DNA of 64,000 nucleotides. Source: DATGMP01 sp035293565 (lineage in GTDB: Bacteria; Pseudomonadota; Alphaproteobacteria; BOG-932; Roseiterribacteraceae). Of the stretch, positions 23,931 through 37,069 are shown piece after piece. Positions within the stretch are counted from its first letter, which is position 1; every line of letters starts with the position of its first letter. Below the pieces are notes generated by a model. The model did not search any database and was not told the DNA's origin. It saw only the letters and a list, made by a program, of their open reading frames with translations. The position numbers and the translations under genes are program-made. The stretch spans positions 10,969 to 74,968 of the forward strand of contig DATGMP010000162.1 of the NCBI GenBank assembly GCA_035293565.1. Reading direction: 5' to 3'.

Positions 23931-24053
23931 GTCCTCGCAAAAAATGGCTCGACGTCAGGCTACGACCTGTACCCGCAACAGATGCAAGGCTCATTTTCAA
24001 CATTGGTGGCAAGCGTCGCTTTGCTTGTCAGCGGCTCACGCCACCATTACATC

Positions 24054-24067
24054 CTCTACCTGTAGAG
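24054..24067. promoter_or_regulatory. Putative mer operator
   Basis: Inverted repeat CTCTAC-CT-GTAGAG, centred between the divergent merF-like gene and merR. MerR proteins bind a dyad in a long promoter spacer. No clear -35 or -10 boxes were found, so only the dyad is asserted. Confidence 0.45.
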
Positions 24068-24089
24068 ATTACAGAGTTGAGGCAGGCAG

Positions 24090-24530
24090 ATGCCGACCAA
24101 GAGAACGACAGAAGGCGAGTTGTTGAGCCGCGGTGCCCTCGCGACCCTGTCTGGCTGCAACATCGAGACGATCCGCTATTACGAGCAGATCGGCATTCTG
24201 CCGGCGCCGCCGCGTAGCCAGGGCGGTCACCGCCTCTACGGGCAAGACCTTATCAAGCGCTTGTCTTTCATCCGTCGCAGCCGAGAGCTTGGGTTTACCC
24301 TCGAGGAAATCCGCCAATTGCTCCGCCTAGTCGACGGCAGCAATTACACCTGCGCGCAGGTCGAAACGCTGGCGCACGAGCATGTGCAGGACATCCGTCG
24401 AAAGATCGCCGATCTCAAAAAGCTCAAATCCGTGCTGGAGTCCATGGCATCAAGATGCACTGGTGATGACGTACCCGAATGCCCCATCATTGACGCGCTT
24501 TTCGATTCCGCGCGCCGCCTCGCCCCGTGA
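24090..24530 (+). CDS. merR: Mercury-responsive regulator MerR
   Basis: 146 residues. HTH (RGALATLSGCNIETIRYYEQIG), coiled region, then Cys88 (NYTCAQV), Cys123 and Cys131 (SRCTGDDVPECPII), which form the Hg(II) site in known MerR. Divergent from the mer array over about 160 bp. Start ATG with AGGCAGGCAG upstream. Expected to control the mer array. Confidence 0.95.
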   Translation: MPTKRTTEGELLSRGALATLSGCNIETIRYYEQIGILPAPPRSQGGHRLYGQDLIKRLSFIRRSRELGFTLEEIRQLLRLVDGSNYTCAQVETLAHEHVQDIRRKIADLKKLKSVLESMASRCTGDDVPECPIIDALFDSARRLAP

Positions 24531-24717
24531 GGGCCACTCGTCGCTCGGCTCAATCCGCGCGGGGTCGGTGACTGCACCGGCGTTAGAGGAAGCAGCCCAC
24601 CGATCAAAGCACGTAGCCGAGATCGTAGAGAACCCGTCGCTATTGGAGCAACGTGGTATCTGTAGTAACCCCGCTCCCCGGCAAAATCGACAGCGGCGAG
24701 AGAATTGGCGAGCGTGT

Positions 24718-27869
<3,152 letters not shown>

Positions 27870-27873
<4 letters not shown>

Positions 27874-29471
27874 TGGGCATTCTCCGTCGGCTGGGGCGAC
27901 GTGAACGCCTTGAGTGCCGCCCTTATGTTGCTTTCGGCATCGATCAGGAAGTTCGCGCCAACGACGACCTTCTCGCCGGCGGAAACACCCCGCATGATCT
28001 CGTAGAAGCCGTCGGCCTTCGCCCCAACCTTCACCTCACGCGGCTCGAACCGCCCTTCGCCGCGGTCGATGAGCACGGCTTGGCGGGTGCCGCTGTCGAG
28101 GAGAGCGCTGTCCGGCACGGCGACGACCGAACCGGCGGTGATCGGCGCGGCCAACTCGACATTGGCGAACATATCGGTCTTGAGCCGGCCGTCCGGATTG
28201 GCCACGACGATGCGGATCTTCGCGGTGCGCGTATCCTTCGCCACAGTCGGATAGATGAACGCGACCTTGCCGGCGAATTCGGCGCCCGGATAAGCCGCGA
28301 CCTTGAGCGATGCCATTTCGCCTTCGTGAACGGCGGCGAGGTCCTGCTCGAAGACGTCGGCCAGAAGCCACACGGTCGAGAGATCGGCGATCTTGTAAAG
28401 GGGCTCGCCGGGCATGAAGCGCTGACCTTCGACGGCCATCTTCTCCATCACCACGCCATCGGCCGGCGCCCGCAAGGTGAGCGTGCGGCTCGCGGTCACG
28501 GTGCGCTGCAGGTGCTTGATCTGGTCTTCGGGGATATCCCAGGTGCGCAGGCGTTGCAGCGCTGCGTTGGCGAGCTGCGAGGCCGAGGCTTTGACGTCGA
28601 GACTGGCACCGGCGACCATGTGCTGCGAGCGCAAGGCGAGGAGGTACTCCTCTTGCACGGCCACGAGCTCCGGCGCATAGACCTCCATCAATGGCTCGCC
28701 GCGGCGCACCGCCTGACCGGTGGTGTTGACGTGAAGCTTCTCGATCCAGCCCTCGAATTTGGTGTTGACCGCGTAGAGCCGGCGCTCGTCGGCCTGGATC
28801 GTGCCGACGGCACGGATGGTGCGCGTCAGTTGCCGCATCGCCGCGGCCTCGCTGCGAACGCCGAGCCGCTGAACTTTTGCGAGGCTGATCTTTAAGCTCC
28901 CGTCGTCGGGCTCGTCTCCGTCGTAGACCGGGATGTAATCCATGCCCATGCTGTCTTTTTTCGGCACGGGTGAGGTGTCGGGGAGCCCCATCGGGTTGCG
29001 GTAATAGAGGACCTTTGTCTGTGCTTTTTTGGCGGTCGTGGTTGGAGCTTGAGCCGGCGCGCCCTCGTCCTCTTCACCATCATAGACAGGGATGAAGTCC
29101 ATCCCCATCGAATCCTTCTTCGGTGTAGGCGAGTAGTCGGGCTTTCCCATGGGGTCCCGGTAGTAGAGGATCTGGCCCGTTTTTTTGCTCGCGCCCGGCG
29201 CCGAAGACGCGGACTGAGATGCGCTCGACGGATCATCCTCGTAAATCGGGACGTAGTCGCGCCCGTCGGCGTCCTTCTTCGGAACCGGCGAGAAGTCCGG
29301 CTTGCCGGAGGGATCCTGGTAATATGAGGGCTGGCGGCCGGCAGCCTGTGCCTGAGCGATGGCATTCGCTTGGGGCAACAGATCTGCCCGTTCGCGACCG
29401 AGCCAATAGCCTGCCGCTGCTGCCAGCCCGACGGTTGCCGCGATGGCGAGGCCGAGAAGCACCTTCGTCAT
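27870..29471 (-). CDS. cusB: RND periplasmic adaptor CusB with three metal-binding repeats
   Basis: 533 residues. N-terminal membrane anchor, then three copies of a heavy-metal-binding domain at about 50-78, 102-132 and 156-186, each starting YY(Q/R)(D/N)P and having KKDSMGMD(F/Y)IPVYD or a variant. The rest is the membrane-fusion lipoyl and barrel region (LRAPADGVVMEK). It bridges CusA and the outer-membrane channel. Three such repeats in one adaptor are unusual. Confidence 0.92.
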
Positions 29472-30718
29472 AGATCGTCTCCGATGAGGCGCTCGATCGC
29501 GGCGAGTGCCATCTGCTCGTCGGTCTCCGCGCGCAGAAGCTGAAGGCGAATTTCGAGCTGCTGGTGTGCTGCTTCGATGACGCCAGCGAGATCGCCGCGT
29601 CCCCGCTGATAGGAAATGAGCGATGCCTCATACGCGGTTCGGCTTTGTGGACCGAGAGCCTTCTCAATGAGATCGGAGGTGCGCTGCGCCTGGCGCAGGG
29701 TCGCGAGGGCCGACTGAAGCTCGCTCTGGATCTTGAGCATGGTTCCGTCGAGGCGCGCCTGGGCAGCCCCCCTCTTGGCTGTTGCCGCGCGGGCTTGCGC
29801 GTCGCGGATTCCCCATTGCAGCGGAATCTTGATGCCGATCCCGACTGTCGGCTGCACCGATTGGTTGGGAAGCGCATCGCCGCCCACGCTGACCGTCACG
29901 TCGGGGTAGTAGCTCTTGTCGACGAGCGTCCGCTCTCGATCGGCGGCCGCAATTTCCGCGCGCGCCGCGGCCAGGGTGGGATTGCGTTCCCGTGCACGAG
30001 CGGTGAGATCCTCAATCTTGAGAGTTCCGGCGGCGGGCACCTTGCGCAGCGCGGCCGGCGGGCTGAGAGGCGAGCTCGCCGCGCGGGCAATCAGCGCATT
30101 GATCTTCGCCTTCGCGGTCTCTTCATCCCGCTCAAGTGCGCTCAGCTCGGGATCGAGCCGCGTTTGCTCGATATCGACGCGGATGACATCCGATTGGCTC
30201 GCTAGACCTTGGCCGTAACGGCCGCGGACTGCGCCGACAAGGGTATGGAGGAGACCATGGATGTCCCTTGTGACCCGAATCGCCTCGTGTGCTGCGTAAT
30301 ACTGCGCAAAGGCAGTTTTCACACGCTCCTCGAGATCGCGCGCGGCACTGCCCTCGCGGCCCTTCGCGGCGTGGGCGTTTTCTTCAGCAATCTCGCCGCG
30401 CAGTTGCCGCTTGCCCCAGAGAGGGAACTCCTGGGAGGCGGAGAAGGTCGTCTGACGAAAGCCCTGGTCGCGGCCCAGATTAAACGTCGGATCATCGAGC
30501 GCGCCGGCAGGCGCGATCTTCGCCAGCGCCTCCTCGCTATCGAGGGCCGCAGCCGTCAGCTCCGGGTTGAAGCTCCGCACGAGCGCAAGCAGTTCTTCGA
30601 CACTCGCTCCGGGCGGTGCCGCAGGATCGACCTGGGTTGAAGCGGCATGCGCCGGCCCGAGCACGATCGTTGTGCACAGAAGGAGCAGACAAAAGCGGAG
30701 CGCAGCCGCTCCATGCAT
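29468..30718 (-). CDS. cusC: Outer-membrane efflux protein CusC (TolC family)
   Basis: 416 residues from the ATG at 30718, with a good signal peptide (FCLLLLCTTIVLGPAHA). Typical TolC-family repeats: SVEELLALVRSFNPELTAA, AARDLEERVKTAFAQYYAA and YPDVTVSVGGDAL. Overlaps cusB start by 4 bases. An in-frame ATG at 30781 would add a 21-residue tail to the signal peptide and is less likely. Confidence 0.85.
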   Translation of the reverse strand: MHGAAALRFCLLLLCTTIVLGPAHAASTQVDPAAPPGASVEELLALVRSFNPELTAAALDSEEALAKIAPAGALDDPTFNLGRDQGFRQTTFSASQEFPLWGKRQLRGEIAEENAHAAKGREGSAARDLEERVKTAFAQYYAAHEAIRVTRDIHGLLHTLVGAVRGRYGQGLASQSDVIRVDIEQTRLDPELSALERDEETAKAKINALIARAASSPLSPPAALRKVPAAGTLKIEDLTARARERNPTLAAARAEIAAADRERTLVDKSYYPDVTVSVGGDALPNQSVQPTVGIGIKIPLQWGIRDAQARAATAKRGAAQARLDGTMLKIQSELQSALATLRQAQRTSDLIEKALGPQSRTAYEASLISYQRGRGDLAGVIEAAHQQLEIRLQLLRAETDEQMALAAIERLIGDDL

Positions 30719-30888
30719 ATGGAGCGCTGGTAGGAAATACTTTCGATCGCCGCGACACGCGGCGCGGGCTTCGGTTGTCATGGCGAGATCGGCCTTCAGT
30801 TGAGCGATGGGCGCCTTGCCGGCCACGCCCGAAGAGCGGGCATGACCGGCTTGCACTTGCGGCTATCGCGAGATGCCGCTGACCCTCA

Positions 30889-31314
30889 TCACTTCGCGAC
30901 CGGAACGATGACGGTGCCGCGCACCGTCTCCGTCTCGCCCTGAACCTTGGCAGCCAGCGTGAGCCCCCATCTGCCGGCCATCGAGGGTTGCGCCTCGATC
31001 TGGTAGAGGCCGGGCTCTGAAGACGGTGACGCCTTGGCGGGCGCTCCCATCTCCGTCATGCCGTCGGGTCCCATGTCGAGTTTCGTCTGTATGATGATGG
31101 CGCCGGGAACCGGCTTCCCGTCCGGCACGTGCACGAGGCGTACCTTGATCAAGGTCGCCTTGCCGGACTTTACCGGCTGGCCATCGAGCTCGAAGCGGTA
31201 GTCTTGTGGCTGGGCGGACGCCGTACGGACGGACAGAGACGTTGCGAGCGCAAGAGCGCCAATGGTCAGGACTCGCACGAACGCCTTGGCGTTGAAATTC
31301 AACGTGGTGGACAT
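30889..31314 (-). CDS. FixH/YtkA-like secreted protein
   Basis: 141 residues with a signal peptide (LALATSLSVRTASA), then a beta-sandwich: QDYRFELDGQPVKSGKATLIKV and SEPGLYQIEAQPSMAGRWGLTL. FixH-like domains of this kind often sit beside Cus genes. The start of the efflux operon, upstream of cusC. Function in the periplasm is unknown. Confidence 0.8.
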   Translation of the reverse strand: MSTTLNFNAKAFVRVLTIGALALATSLSVRTASAQPQDYRFELDGQPVKSGKATLIKVRLVHVPDGKPVPGAIIIQTKLDMGPDGMTEMGAPAKASPSSEPGLYQIEAQPSMAGRWGLTLAAKVQGETETVRGTVIVPVAK

Positions 31315-31483
31315 TTTTCTCTTCCCAATGTTTGTCTGCGCTCAGGCGCGGACGTAACTCACACCTTGGCCGAAAGGCAGACGCACGCTCTCCTTTCGAC
31401 ACCGACGAATAGTTGCTCCGGAGAATCGCTATTCTCCGCGCAGGACAGTCCGCACTATCGTCAGATGACGATGGACCGACTGA

Positions 31484-31831
31484 TCAGGCGTGATCTATGG
31501 GAGGGGAGTAATCGGGTGGGACGGAGACGCCAGCGAGGGCGCTGGAAGCTGTCCAGTAACGAATGGGGGCCCACACCATCTGCGTCGAAAGCGGCTCAAA
31601 CAGTTCGGGCAAAGCTGCCATGACGATGCAGCTCAACCCTGAGCCGCAATCCGGCGTCGGCATGCCGTCTTTCGAAGATTGGTCCGGCCCATCGGAGGTG
31701 GACAGCCCGGCCATCATCATGGCGCAAGGCTCTGCTGCGGCGGGCTGGGCAAGAAACGGCACGAGCGCGGCGGCGAAAAACGCCGCCAGCACCAGAATCG
31801 TCGTGCATCGTTTCCAAAGTGGTTTCGTCAT
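31484..31831 (-). CDS. Small secreted protein in the copper cluster
   Basis: 115 residues: signal peptide (ILVLAAFFAAALVPFLAQPAAA), then a Met/Cys-containing stretch EPCAMMMAGLSTSD and PTPDCGSGLSCIV. Resembles DUF2946-like or CopL-like unnamed proteins found with multicopper oxidases. Metal binding is suggested by Met and Cys only. Confidence 0.55.
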   Translation of the reverse strand: MTKPLWKRCTTILVLAAFFAAALVPFLAQPAAAEPCAMMMAGLSTSDGPDQSSKDGMPTPDCGSGLSCIVMAALPELFEPLSTQMVWAPIRYWTASSALAGVSVPPDYSPPIDHA

Positions 31832-31981
31832 CCCGATCCCAGGGTAGCGACCGCAGACGGTTCTGGGAACCTCCGCGGCTGCTTATACCGACGGAACTGT
31901 ACACAGGAACGTCAATTTTCGGTGAAGATGACTTCTGACTGTGACTTCTTATTCCACCCTGCAGACGGGCGCGGGCGGGCA

Positions 31982-32602
31982 TCACTCGGCGAGCGGCGTC
32001 GCCCAACCCTCGTACATGAACGACATGGGCCGCGGTCCTTTCATATATCCGGTCTCAAGGGCGTCGATGCGGAAGCCGGCCGAGCGGATGAGCTCGTCGA
32101 TGTTCCGGTTGAGATGACACCCGCCACCGACTTTCTTCCAGCACGGCGTCAAACGATTTTGCCATTTCCGGACCTGCGGGTCCCGTGAGAGACCGTGCTC
32201 GACGAAGACGAGCTTGCCGCCTGGCCTCAGGATGCGCCGCATCTCGCGGAGCGCTCGACCGACATCGGGAATGCTGCAGAGCGTCCAAGTCGTCACCACC
32301 GTGTCGATGCTGTCCGCATCTAACGGCATGGCTTCGGCCGAGGCCCTCGTGAGGGTCACCGGCACTCTTGCGGCATCGCGCCTCTTCTGTGCCATCGCCA
32401 GCAGTTCGCCCGAAGGATCTATCCCGTAAATGCGGTCGACATCGGCGCCATAGAGCGGAAGGTTGAACCCCGATCCGACCCCGATTTCTAAGACCGCGCC
32501 TTGCGCACGCGGAATCACTCGGTTGCGGTATTCGGACAAGCGACGATTCCGCATCGCGCAGTTGACAAGCTGCGGAACCACCCACCGCGCATAAAAACTC
32601 AC
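31982..32602 (-). CDS. Class I SAM-dependent methyltransferase
   Basis: 206 residues; AdoMet motif VLEIGVGSGFNLPLYG, then YGIDPSG and LTRASAEAMPLDADSIDTVVTTWTLC, and LRPGGKLVFVEHG. Substrate unknown; the C-terminal (NRNIDELIRSAGF, MSFMYEGWATP) resembles small-molecule methyltransferases of the UbiE/METTL7 type. Sits among metal genes, possibly methylating a quinone or thiol. Confidence 0.88.
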   Translation of the reverse strand: MSFYARWVVPQLVNCAMRNRRLSEYRNRVIPRAQGAVLEIGVGSGFNLPLYGADVDRIYGIDPSGELLAMAQKRRDAARVPVTLTRASAEAMPLDADSIDTVVTTWTLCSIPDVGRALREMRRILRPGGKLVFVEHGLSRDPQVRKWQNRLTPCWKKVGGGCHLNRNIDELIRSAGFRIDALETGYMKGPRPMSFMYEGWATPLAE

Positions 32603-32646
32603 AATGCGCCCCCATTTTTTCGAGGCTTAGCCTCTGTTCGGCTGAT

Positions 32647-32955
32647 CTACCCGCGCGAGGACGTGGTGTCGGTCCCCACAGAGTTTCCGGGTCGTTGGGA
32701 GGAGGAGCTGCCGCGCGACATGGCGCAAGCACCGATGGCGCACATCACTGCGCAAGGTGCTACCGAGAGAATCAGCGGCGCGAGGCCAATCGCCGACAGC
32801 CAACTCCATTCCGCAGCGAGCGCCGCAATCGTCAATACGAGGGTAGCGATCACCAGCCCTCGCCAACTGCGAAGCCCCCGGTAAAAAGAGTTCCAAATCC
32901 GCTGCACACGGGGTGTGAGTGGTGATGATCGTTCGATCTTCTGAAATGCCTGCAT
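32647..32955 (-). CDS. Small membrane protein
   Basis: 102 residues from the ATG at 32955 (AGGAG 8 bases upstream). Cytoplasmic N-terminus (SSPLTPRVQRIWNSFYRGLRSW), two hydrophobic helices (LVIATLVLTIAALAA, GLAPLILSVAPCAVMCAIGACAM) with a CxxxC-like pair, then a charged tail. Similar small proteins accompany CcdA/TlpA genes. No family recognised. Confidence 0.65.
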   Translation of the reverse strand: MQAFQKIERSSPLTPRVQRIWNSFYRGLRSWRGLVIATLVLTIAALAAEWSWLSAIGLAPLILSVAPCAVMCAIGACAMSRGSSSSQRPGNSVGTDTTSSRG

Positions 32956-33003
32956 TGCCGAGGCTCCTTGCTGCATTCGTGATTTCACGTATGTGAGGTC
33001 AAC

Positions 33004-33753
33004 TCATCCGATCCTCGTGAAGATCGGGAATGTCTCGAGAAGCCAATAGGAAAACCCGGTAAGCTCTCCGGTGATCATCGCGATACCCATCACAATAACG
33101 GTGGTGCCCGCGGCGACTTGGACAGACCGACCGATCCGGCCAAGGAGACGCAGTCGATTGATGAGCGCCTCCGTAAAAAGAGCCGCCGCGAGAAACGGCA
33201 GCGCAAGACCGAGCGAGTAGATCGAGAGGAGCACGATGCCCTGAGATACTGTCGCCGTCGCGGCGGCGGTCGTCAGAATCGTCCCGAGAATGGGACCGAT
33301 ACACGGCGTCCAACCGAAGGCGAAGGCAAGGCCGAGGACATAAGCGGCGAACGGGCGCCCCCGCGCGAGATCGACGTGAAAGCGCACATCGCGCTGCAGC
33401 CACGGCAGGTGTAGCAATCCCGTCATGGCGAGGCCGAAGGCGATCACGATCGCGCCTCGCACGAGGTTTGCCTGATAGCGGTACGCCAAAAGCAACTGTC
33501 CGATGCTTGTCGCACTGGCTCCGAGTGCGACGAACACGGTCGAAAAGCCTAGAACGAATAACAGGCTGAGACGGAGCGCCGCGACTCTGGCTGCCGCATT
33601 CCGTTCCGCGGCCATCAGCGGATCGCCAAGAGACTGCCCCGCAACATACGAGACGTAGCCGGGAACGAGCGGCAAGACGCAGGGCGACAAGAAGGAGATC
33701 ATCCCCGCGGCAAAGCTGGTCATCAGCGCCAAGAGTGAAAGATCAGGCTTCAT
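33004..33753 (-). CDS. ccdA: CcdA/DsbD-like cytochrome c biogenesis protein
   Basis: 249 residues, six membrane segments. The two redox cysteines are in MISFLSPCVLPLVPGYV (Cys25) and AFGWTPCIGPILG (Cys151). It carries electrons across the membrane to reduce periplasmic thioredoxin-like proteins such as the TlpA encoded next door. Likely supports the thiol redox state of metal proteins in this cluster. Confidence 0.9.
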   Translation of the reverse strand: MKPDLSLLALMTSFAAGMISFLSPCVLPLVPGYVSYVAGQSLGDPLMAAERNAAARVAALRLSLLFVLGFSTVFVALGASATSIGQLLLAYRYQANLVRGAIVIAFGLAMTGLLHLPWLQRDVRFHVDLARGRPFAAYVLGLAFAFGWTPCIGPILGTILTTAAATATVSQGIVLLSIYSLGLALPFLAAALFTEALINRLRLLGRIGRSVQVAAGTTVIVMGIAMITGELTGFSYWLLETFPIFTRIG

Positions 33754-33819
33754 ACGGTTTGATCGGATGCGTCCTTGCGGACGGCCCGTTGGCCGAGACC
33801 TGTGCTCGATGGTCCATTC

Positions 33820-34497
33820 TCAACCTCCCTGCCTAATGCGATTGGCCGGACCAACCGTTGCTTCCGTCGAGGAAGGCTGCCCGATGTGGCGCCGGATGGT
33901 CTCGATGATTTCCGGACTGTCCCATTCCGCCGCTCCCATCTTGCGGGCGACTTCCCGACCGTCGCGGTCGATCAAGAGGGTCGTCGGCACGCCCAAGGTG
34001 TGGAGTGTTTGCGTGGCCTTGCTGGATTGGTCGATGTAGATCGCCAGGGCCGTGAGCCCGAGTTCGCGGTAAAACGGCTCGACGACCGCCTTGCCTTGAC
34101 GATCGATCGACAACGCGAGTACCTCGAACTGCGAACCGCCGAGCTTGCTCTGTAGGCGATCGAGCGCCGGCATTTCCTGACGGCAGGTGACGCACCACGT
34201 CGCCCAGATGTTGAGGAGGACGGCCTTGCCGCGGAAATCGGTAAGCCTCACTGGATGGCCGTCTCCATCGGAGAATTGGAGATCCGGCAGCGGTTCAGGC
34301 CTATCGGAAAACGTGAACTTGAGGTTCGGACCTTGTGACGTGGCGAGGCCAGGAGCGACGGTCTGAGCCGTCGTTTTATCGCCGGGCGGCGCTGCCATCT
34401 CGTAGTGGATGACAGCAATGGCGACTGCGCCAGCGGCGAAAAGCGCAATCGACGTCGAGAGGATCGTCCGGACGGATATCTTCGCAGAATGTGACAT
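33820..34497 (-). CDS. tlpA: TlpA-like thioredoxin-fold protein
   Basis: 225 residues from the ATG at 34497 (GAGGAG upstream; frame open to 34560). N-terminal membrane anchor, then a thioredoxin domain with WATWCVTCRQEMP (Cys102, Cys105) and LGVPTTLLIDRDGREV. Probable reductant of apocytochrome or of metal-site cysteines; takes electrons from the CcdA-like protein. Confidence 0.88.
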   Translation of the reverse strand: MSHSAKISVRTILSTSIALFAAGAVAIAVIHYEMAAPPGDKTTAQTVAPGLATSQGPNLKFTFSDRPEPLPDLQFSDGDGHPVRLTDFRGKAVLLNIWATWCVTCRQEMPALDRLQSKLGGSQFEVLALSIDRQGKAVVEPFYRELGLTALAIYIDQSSKATQTLHTLGVPTTLLIDRDGREVARKMGAAEWDSPEIIETIRRHIGQPSSTEATVGPANRIRQGG

Positions 34498-34546
34498 GGA
34501 CTCCTCGCTGGCGACCACTGCATCGCCGTGCTGTGCCTTCACGTGC

Positions 34547-35050
34547 CTAGACAACCGCATAGAGCCTGTACGGGCTCCTGGTGATCTCGAAGATGTTGAA
34601 GGGCGCGATCTTGCGACCGGTCATACCGGGCGATCCCTGCGGCATGCCGGGGAGCGTAATGCCGGTGATCTTCGGCCTTTCGGTCAGGAGGCGATTGACG
34701 ACCTCGACCGGGACATGTCCGCCGACGACATAACCGTCCACGAGCGAAAGGTGACAAGGTGCCAGCTCGTCAGAGATGCCGTACTTCTCGTCCAGCAGTG
34801 TCAGATCGTGCGTCGGCACGACGTTGACCTCGAATCCGTGCTTTCGCAGGTAGTCGGCATAGCCTTCACAGCAGCCGCACTCCGGGTCCTTGTAGAGCGT
34901 GAGCTTTCTCCTCTCGTCGGCAGCCCAGGCGCGTGTCGACACAGGTCCAGCTAGTCCTGCGAGGACAAGAGCCAGCAAGGCCCGTCGACTGACGGGAGAT
35001 GGCGCGACCTCGACGGCACGGCGAAATACGAGTTTCGATTTCTGTTTCAT
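34547..35050 (-). CDS. DUF411 metal-binding protein
   Basis: 167 residues. N-terminal signal region (SRRALLALVLAGLAGPV) that may be a twin-arginine type, then the DUF411 motif TLYKDPECGCCEGYADYL (Cys58, 60, 61). Further motifs LAPCHLSLVDGYVVGGHVP and ITGITLPGMPQGSPGM are typical. DUF411 proteins occur with copper oxidases and cytochromes. Probable copper chaperone. Confidence 0.88.
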   Translation of the reverse strand: MKQKSKLVFRRAVEVAPSPVSRRALLALVLAGLAGPVSTRAWAADERRKLTLYKDPECGCCEGYADYLRKHGFEVNVVPTHDLTLLDEKYGISDELAPCHLSLVDGYVVGGHVPVEVVNRLLTERPKITGITLPGMPQGSPGMTGRKIAPFNIFEITRSPYRLYAVV

Positions 35051-35111
35051 CGCACGATCCTCTCGCTACTTACAATTCGTAGGAACGAAGCATTTCTCGA
35101 TCTTGCGGGAC

Positions 35112-36617
35112 TCAAGCGACTCGGATGACGCTCATCATGCCGCCCTCCTGATGGTCGAGGATGTGGCAGTGGAACATCCAATCGCCCGGATTATCGGCGA
35201 CGAAGGCGACCTCGGCGCGTTCGCGTGGCGGAATCAGCACCGTGTCGCACCACTCGCGATACCGCGTCGGTTTCTCGTTCCGCGTGATGACCCGGAACGA
35301 ATGGCCATGGAGATGGATCGGGTGATACCAGGCGGTCCGATTGTCGATCGCGAGGACGTAGGACTTGCCGCGCGCCAGCGTAAGGATCGGCTTCATATCG
35401 GCCATATCATCGTGCATGACGGCGATGCCGTTGATCGCCCACATCGAGCCACCGCGCATCATTCCGCCCATCCCTCCTCTCCCCATCATGCCGCCCATGC
35501 TTCCCATCCCCATGCCGCTCATCATCCCGCCGGTGAGCGTTACATCGTGGCGCTGGGCACCCGTGATGTCGGGCTCGGGAATGGGATTAGGCGGAAGTTT
35601 TGCGGGGGCTGCTGGAGATTTGGTTCGTAACGGCGGCTCGTCGCCATAGGAGATATCGACCAGCTTGTACGAGAGCTTCTCGTAGAAGGCGTCGATGACA
35701 GACATCGTCGTGCCGGGCTTACCTTCCATATCCAAGACGAGATCGGCGCGCATGGCCGGGCCGAGCACGATGCGCTTGCTTTTTAGCACATGGGGGTCGA
35801 TCGGCTGTCCGTCGAGTGCGATGACGAGCGGCCGGTGTCCTTGGAACTCAAGGCCAAAGATCCGCGCCGGGGCGGCATTGATGAGACGAAGTCGAATGCG
35901 CTCGCCGCTGCGCACTGTGAATTGATCCGCTACGCGGCCGTTGATCGTGACCGTGTTGCCAATGCGCCCGGCCATGGCCATTTCCATCGAATTGTCGAAA
36001 CCGCCGGCGATCGAGGCGTCCTGTTTGAGGCGCCAATCGCCAAGGACCCACACCACGTCGCGATCGACGGGAAGCGGCTCTTGCTCCTCGACAATGAAGG
36101 CGCCCATCAGCCCACGCCCGACTTGCTCGGCGCTGTGTAGGTGCGGGTGGTACCAATAGGTCCCGGCGTCCGGAGCGACGAAGTCGTAAACGAAGCTTTC
36201 CTTTGGCTTTATCGGCGCTTGCGTCACGTAGGCCGCGCCGTCCATCGCGTTCGGAACGCGTACCCCATGCCAGTGAATTGTGGTGTCCTCGCGAAGCTGG
36301 TTCTCCGCCAGCACACGGACACGCTCGCCTTGGCGGAGACGGATTTCGGGACCAGGGACCGCGCCGCTGTAGCACCAGACGTCGGTCTCGGGATAGTCCG
36401 CACCGACCAACGCGACACGTTCCAGCCTGGCTGTGAGTCGCTTCTCGATTGCATCTGTCGCGGCCCAAGACGTGCTCCACGCAGGCAACGACATGCCAAT
36501 GAGGGCGCTGCCGCTCGCACGCAGCAGCGAACGCCGAGATAACCGAATTCCACAACTCAAGAGAGTCCTCCACCACCAAGAGAGCTCGCGAGCTTTGGGG
36601 ACGAGCCCCGTCGCCAT
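35112..36617 (-). CDS. Multicopper oxidase (CopA/CueO-like)
   Basis: 501 residues. N-terminal twin-arginine-like signal (RLSRRSLLRASG). Copper motifs in order: TIHWHGVRVP, YWYHPHLHS, HPIHLHGHSF and HCHILDHQEGGMM. A methionine-rich insert near residues 366-396 (runs of MGGMM) likely binds Cu(I). Oxidises Cu(I) in the periplasm. Start at 36617; a TTG at 36560 would give a shorter leader. Confidence 0.92.
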   Translation of the reverse strand: MATGLVPKARELSWWWRTLLSCGIRLSRRSLLRASGSALIGMSLPAWSTSWAATDAIEKRLTARLERVALVGADYPETDVWCYSGAVPGPEIRLRQGERVRVLAENQLREDTTIHWHGVRVPNAMDGAAYVTQAPIKPKESFVYDFVAPDAGTYWYHPHLHSAEQVGRGLMGAFIVEEQEPLPVDRDVVWVLGDWRLKQDASIAGGFDNSMEMAMAGRIGNTVTINGRVADQFTVRSGERIRLRLINAAPARIFGLEFQGHRPLVIALDGQPIDPHVLKSKRIVLGPAMRADLVLDMEGKPGTTMSVIDAFYEKLSYKLVDISYGDEPPLRTKSPAAPAKLPPNPIPEPDITGAQRHDVTLTGGMMSGMGMGSMGGMMGRGGMGGMMRGGSMWAINGIAVMHDDMADMKPILTLARGKSYVLAIDNRTAWYHPIHLHGHSFRVITRNEKPTRYREWCDTVLIPPRERAEVAFVADNPGDWMFHCHILDHQEGGMMSVIRVA

Positions 36618-36688
36618 CGCTCAAGCATTTCGGCCATCAGCCGAACATGGCTCGAGCCTGCGTCCTGCCGCGAGGCAGGCGCGCTCGA

Positions 36689-37069
36689 TCAGTTATGGTG
36701 GAGAGGTCTGGGAGGCCCGAGATCGGGACGGACAGTCCGGCCCACGTTGTCCAGAACCGCGATCTGCGGGAACGTCGCCTTTCCAAGAGGAGCGACGGTC
36801 GGTACCGACGGCACAACGGCCGGGGGCACTCCGCAGAAGATCGCCGCGCAACTCGGCGTCATCGCAGGTGACCCGGGAAGCCCGTGTCGTTCTGGACAAC
36901 CCGCGCAGCCGTCGGAGTCCGCCGTCGAGGTGCTTGCCGTCGGCGTCTCGTTCGACGTTTGCATGGGCATCGGCATGGCCACGGCCGCGACGATCTGGCC
37001 CGCGAACCCGATGCTCAAGGCGATGAGCAGGGTGAGCGCGCGCAAACGTCTGAGAATGCCATGGCTCAT
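36689..37069 (-). CDS. Small secreted cysteine-containing protein
   Basis: 126 residues: signal peptide (LTLLIALSIGFAGQIVAAVA), then MPMPMQ and two Cys pairs, DGCAGCPERHG and SCAAIFCG. Resembles CopL/DUF2946-like proteins upstream of copper oxidase genes. Likely metal-binding; no family certain. Confidence 0.6.
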   Translation of the reverse strand: MSHGILRRLRALTLLIALSIGFAGQIVAAVAMPMPMQTSNETPTASTSTADSDGCAGCPERHGLPGSPAMTPSCAAIFCGVPPAVVPSVPTVAPLGKATFPQIAVLDNVGRTVRPDLGPPRPLHHN

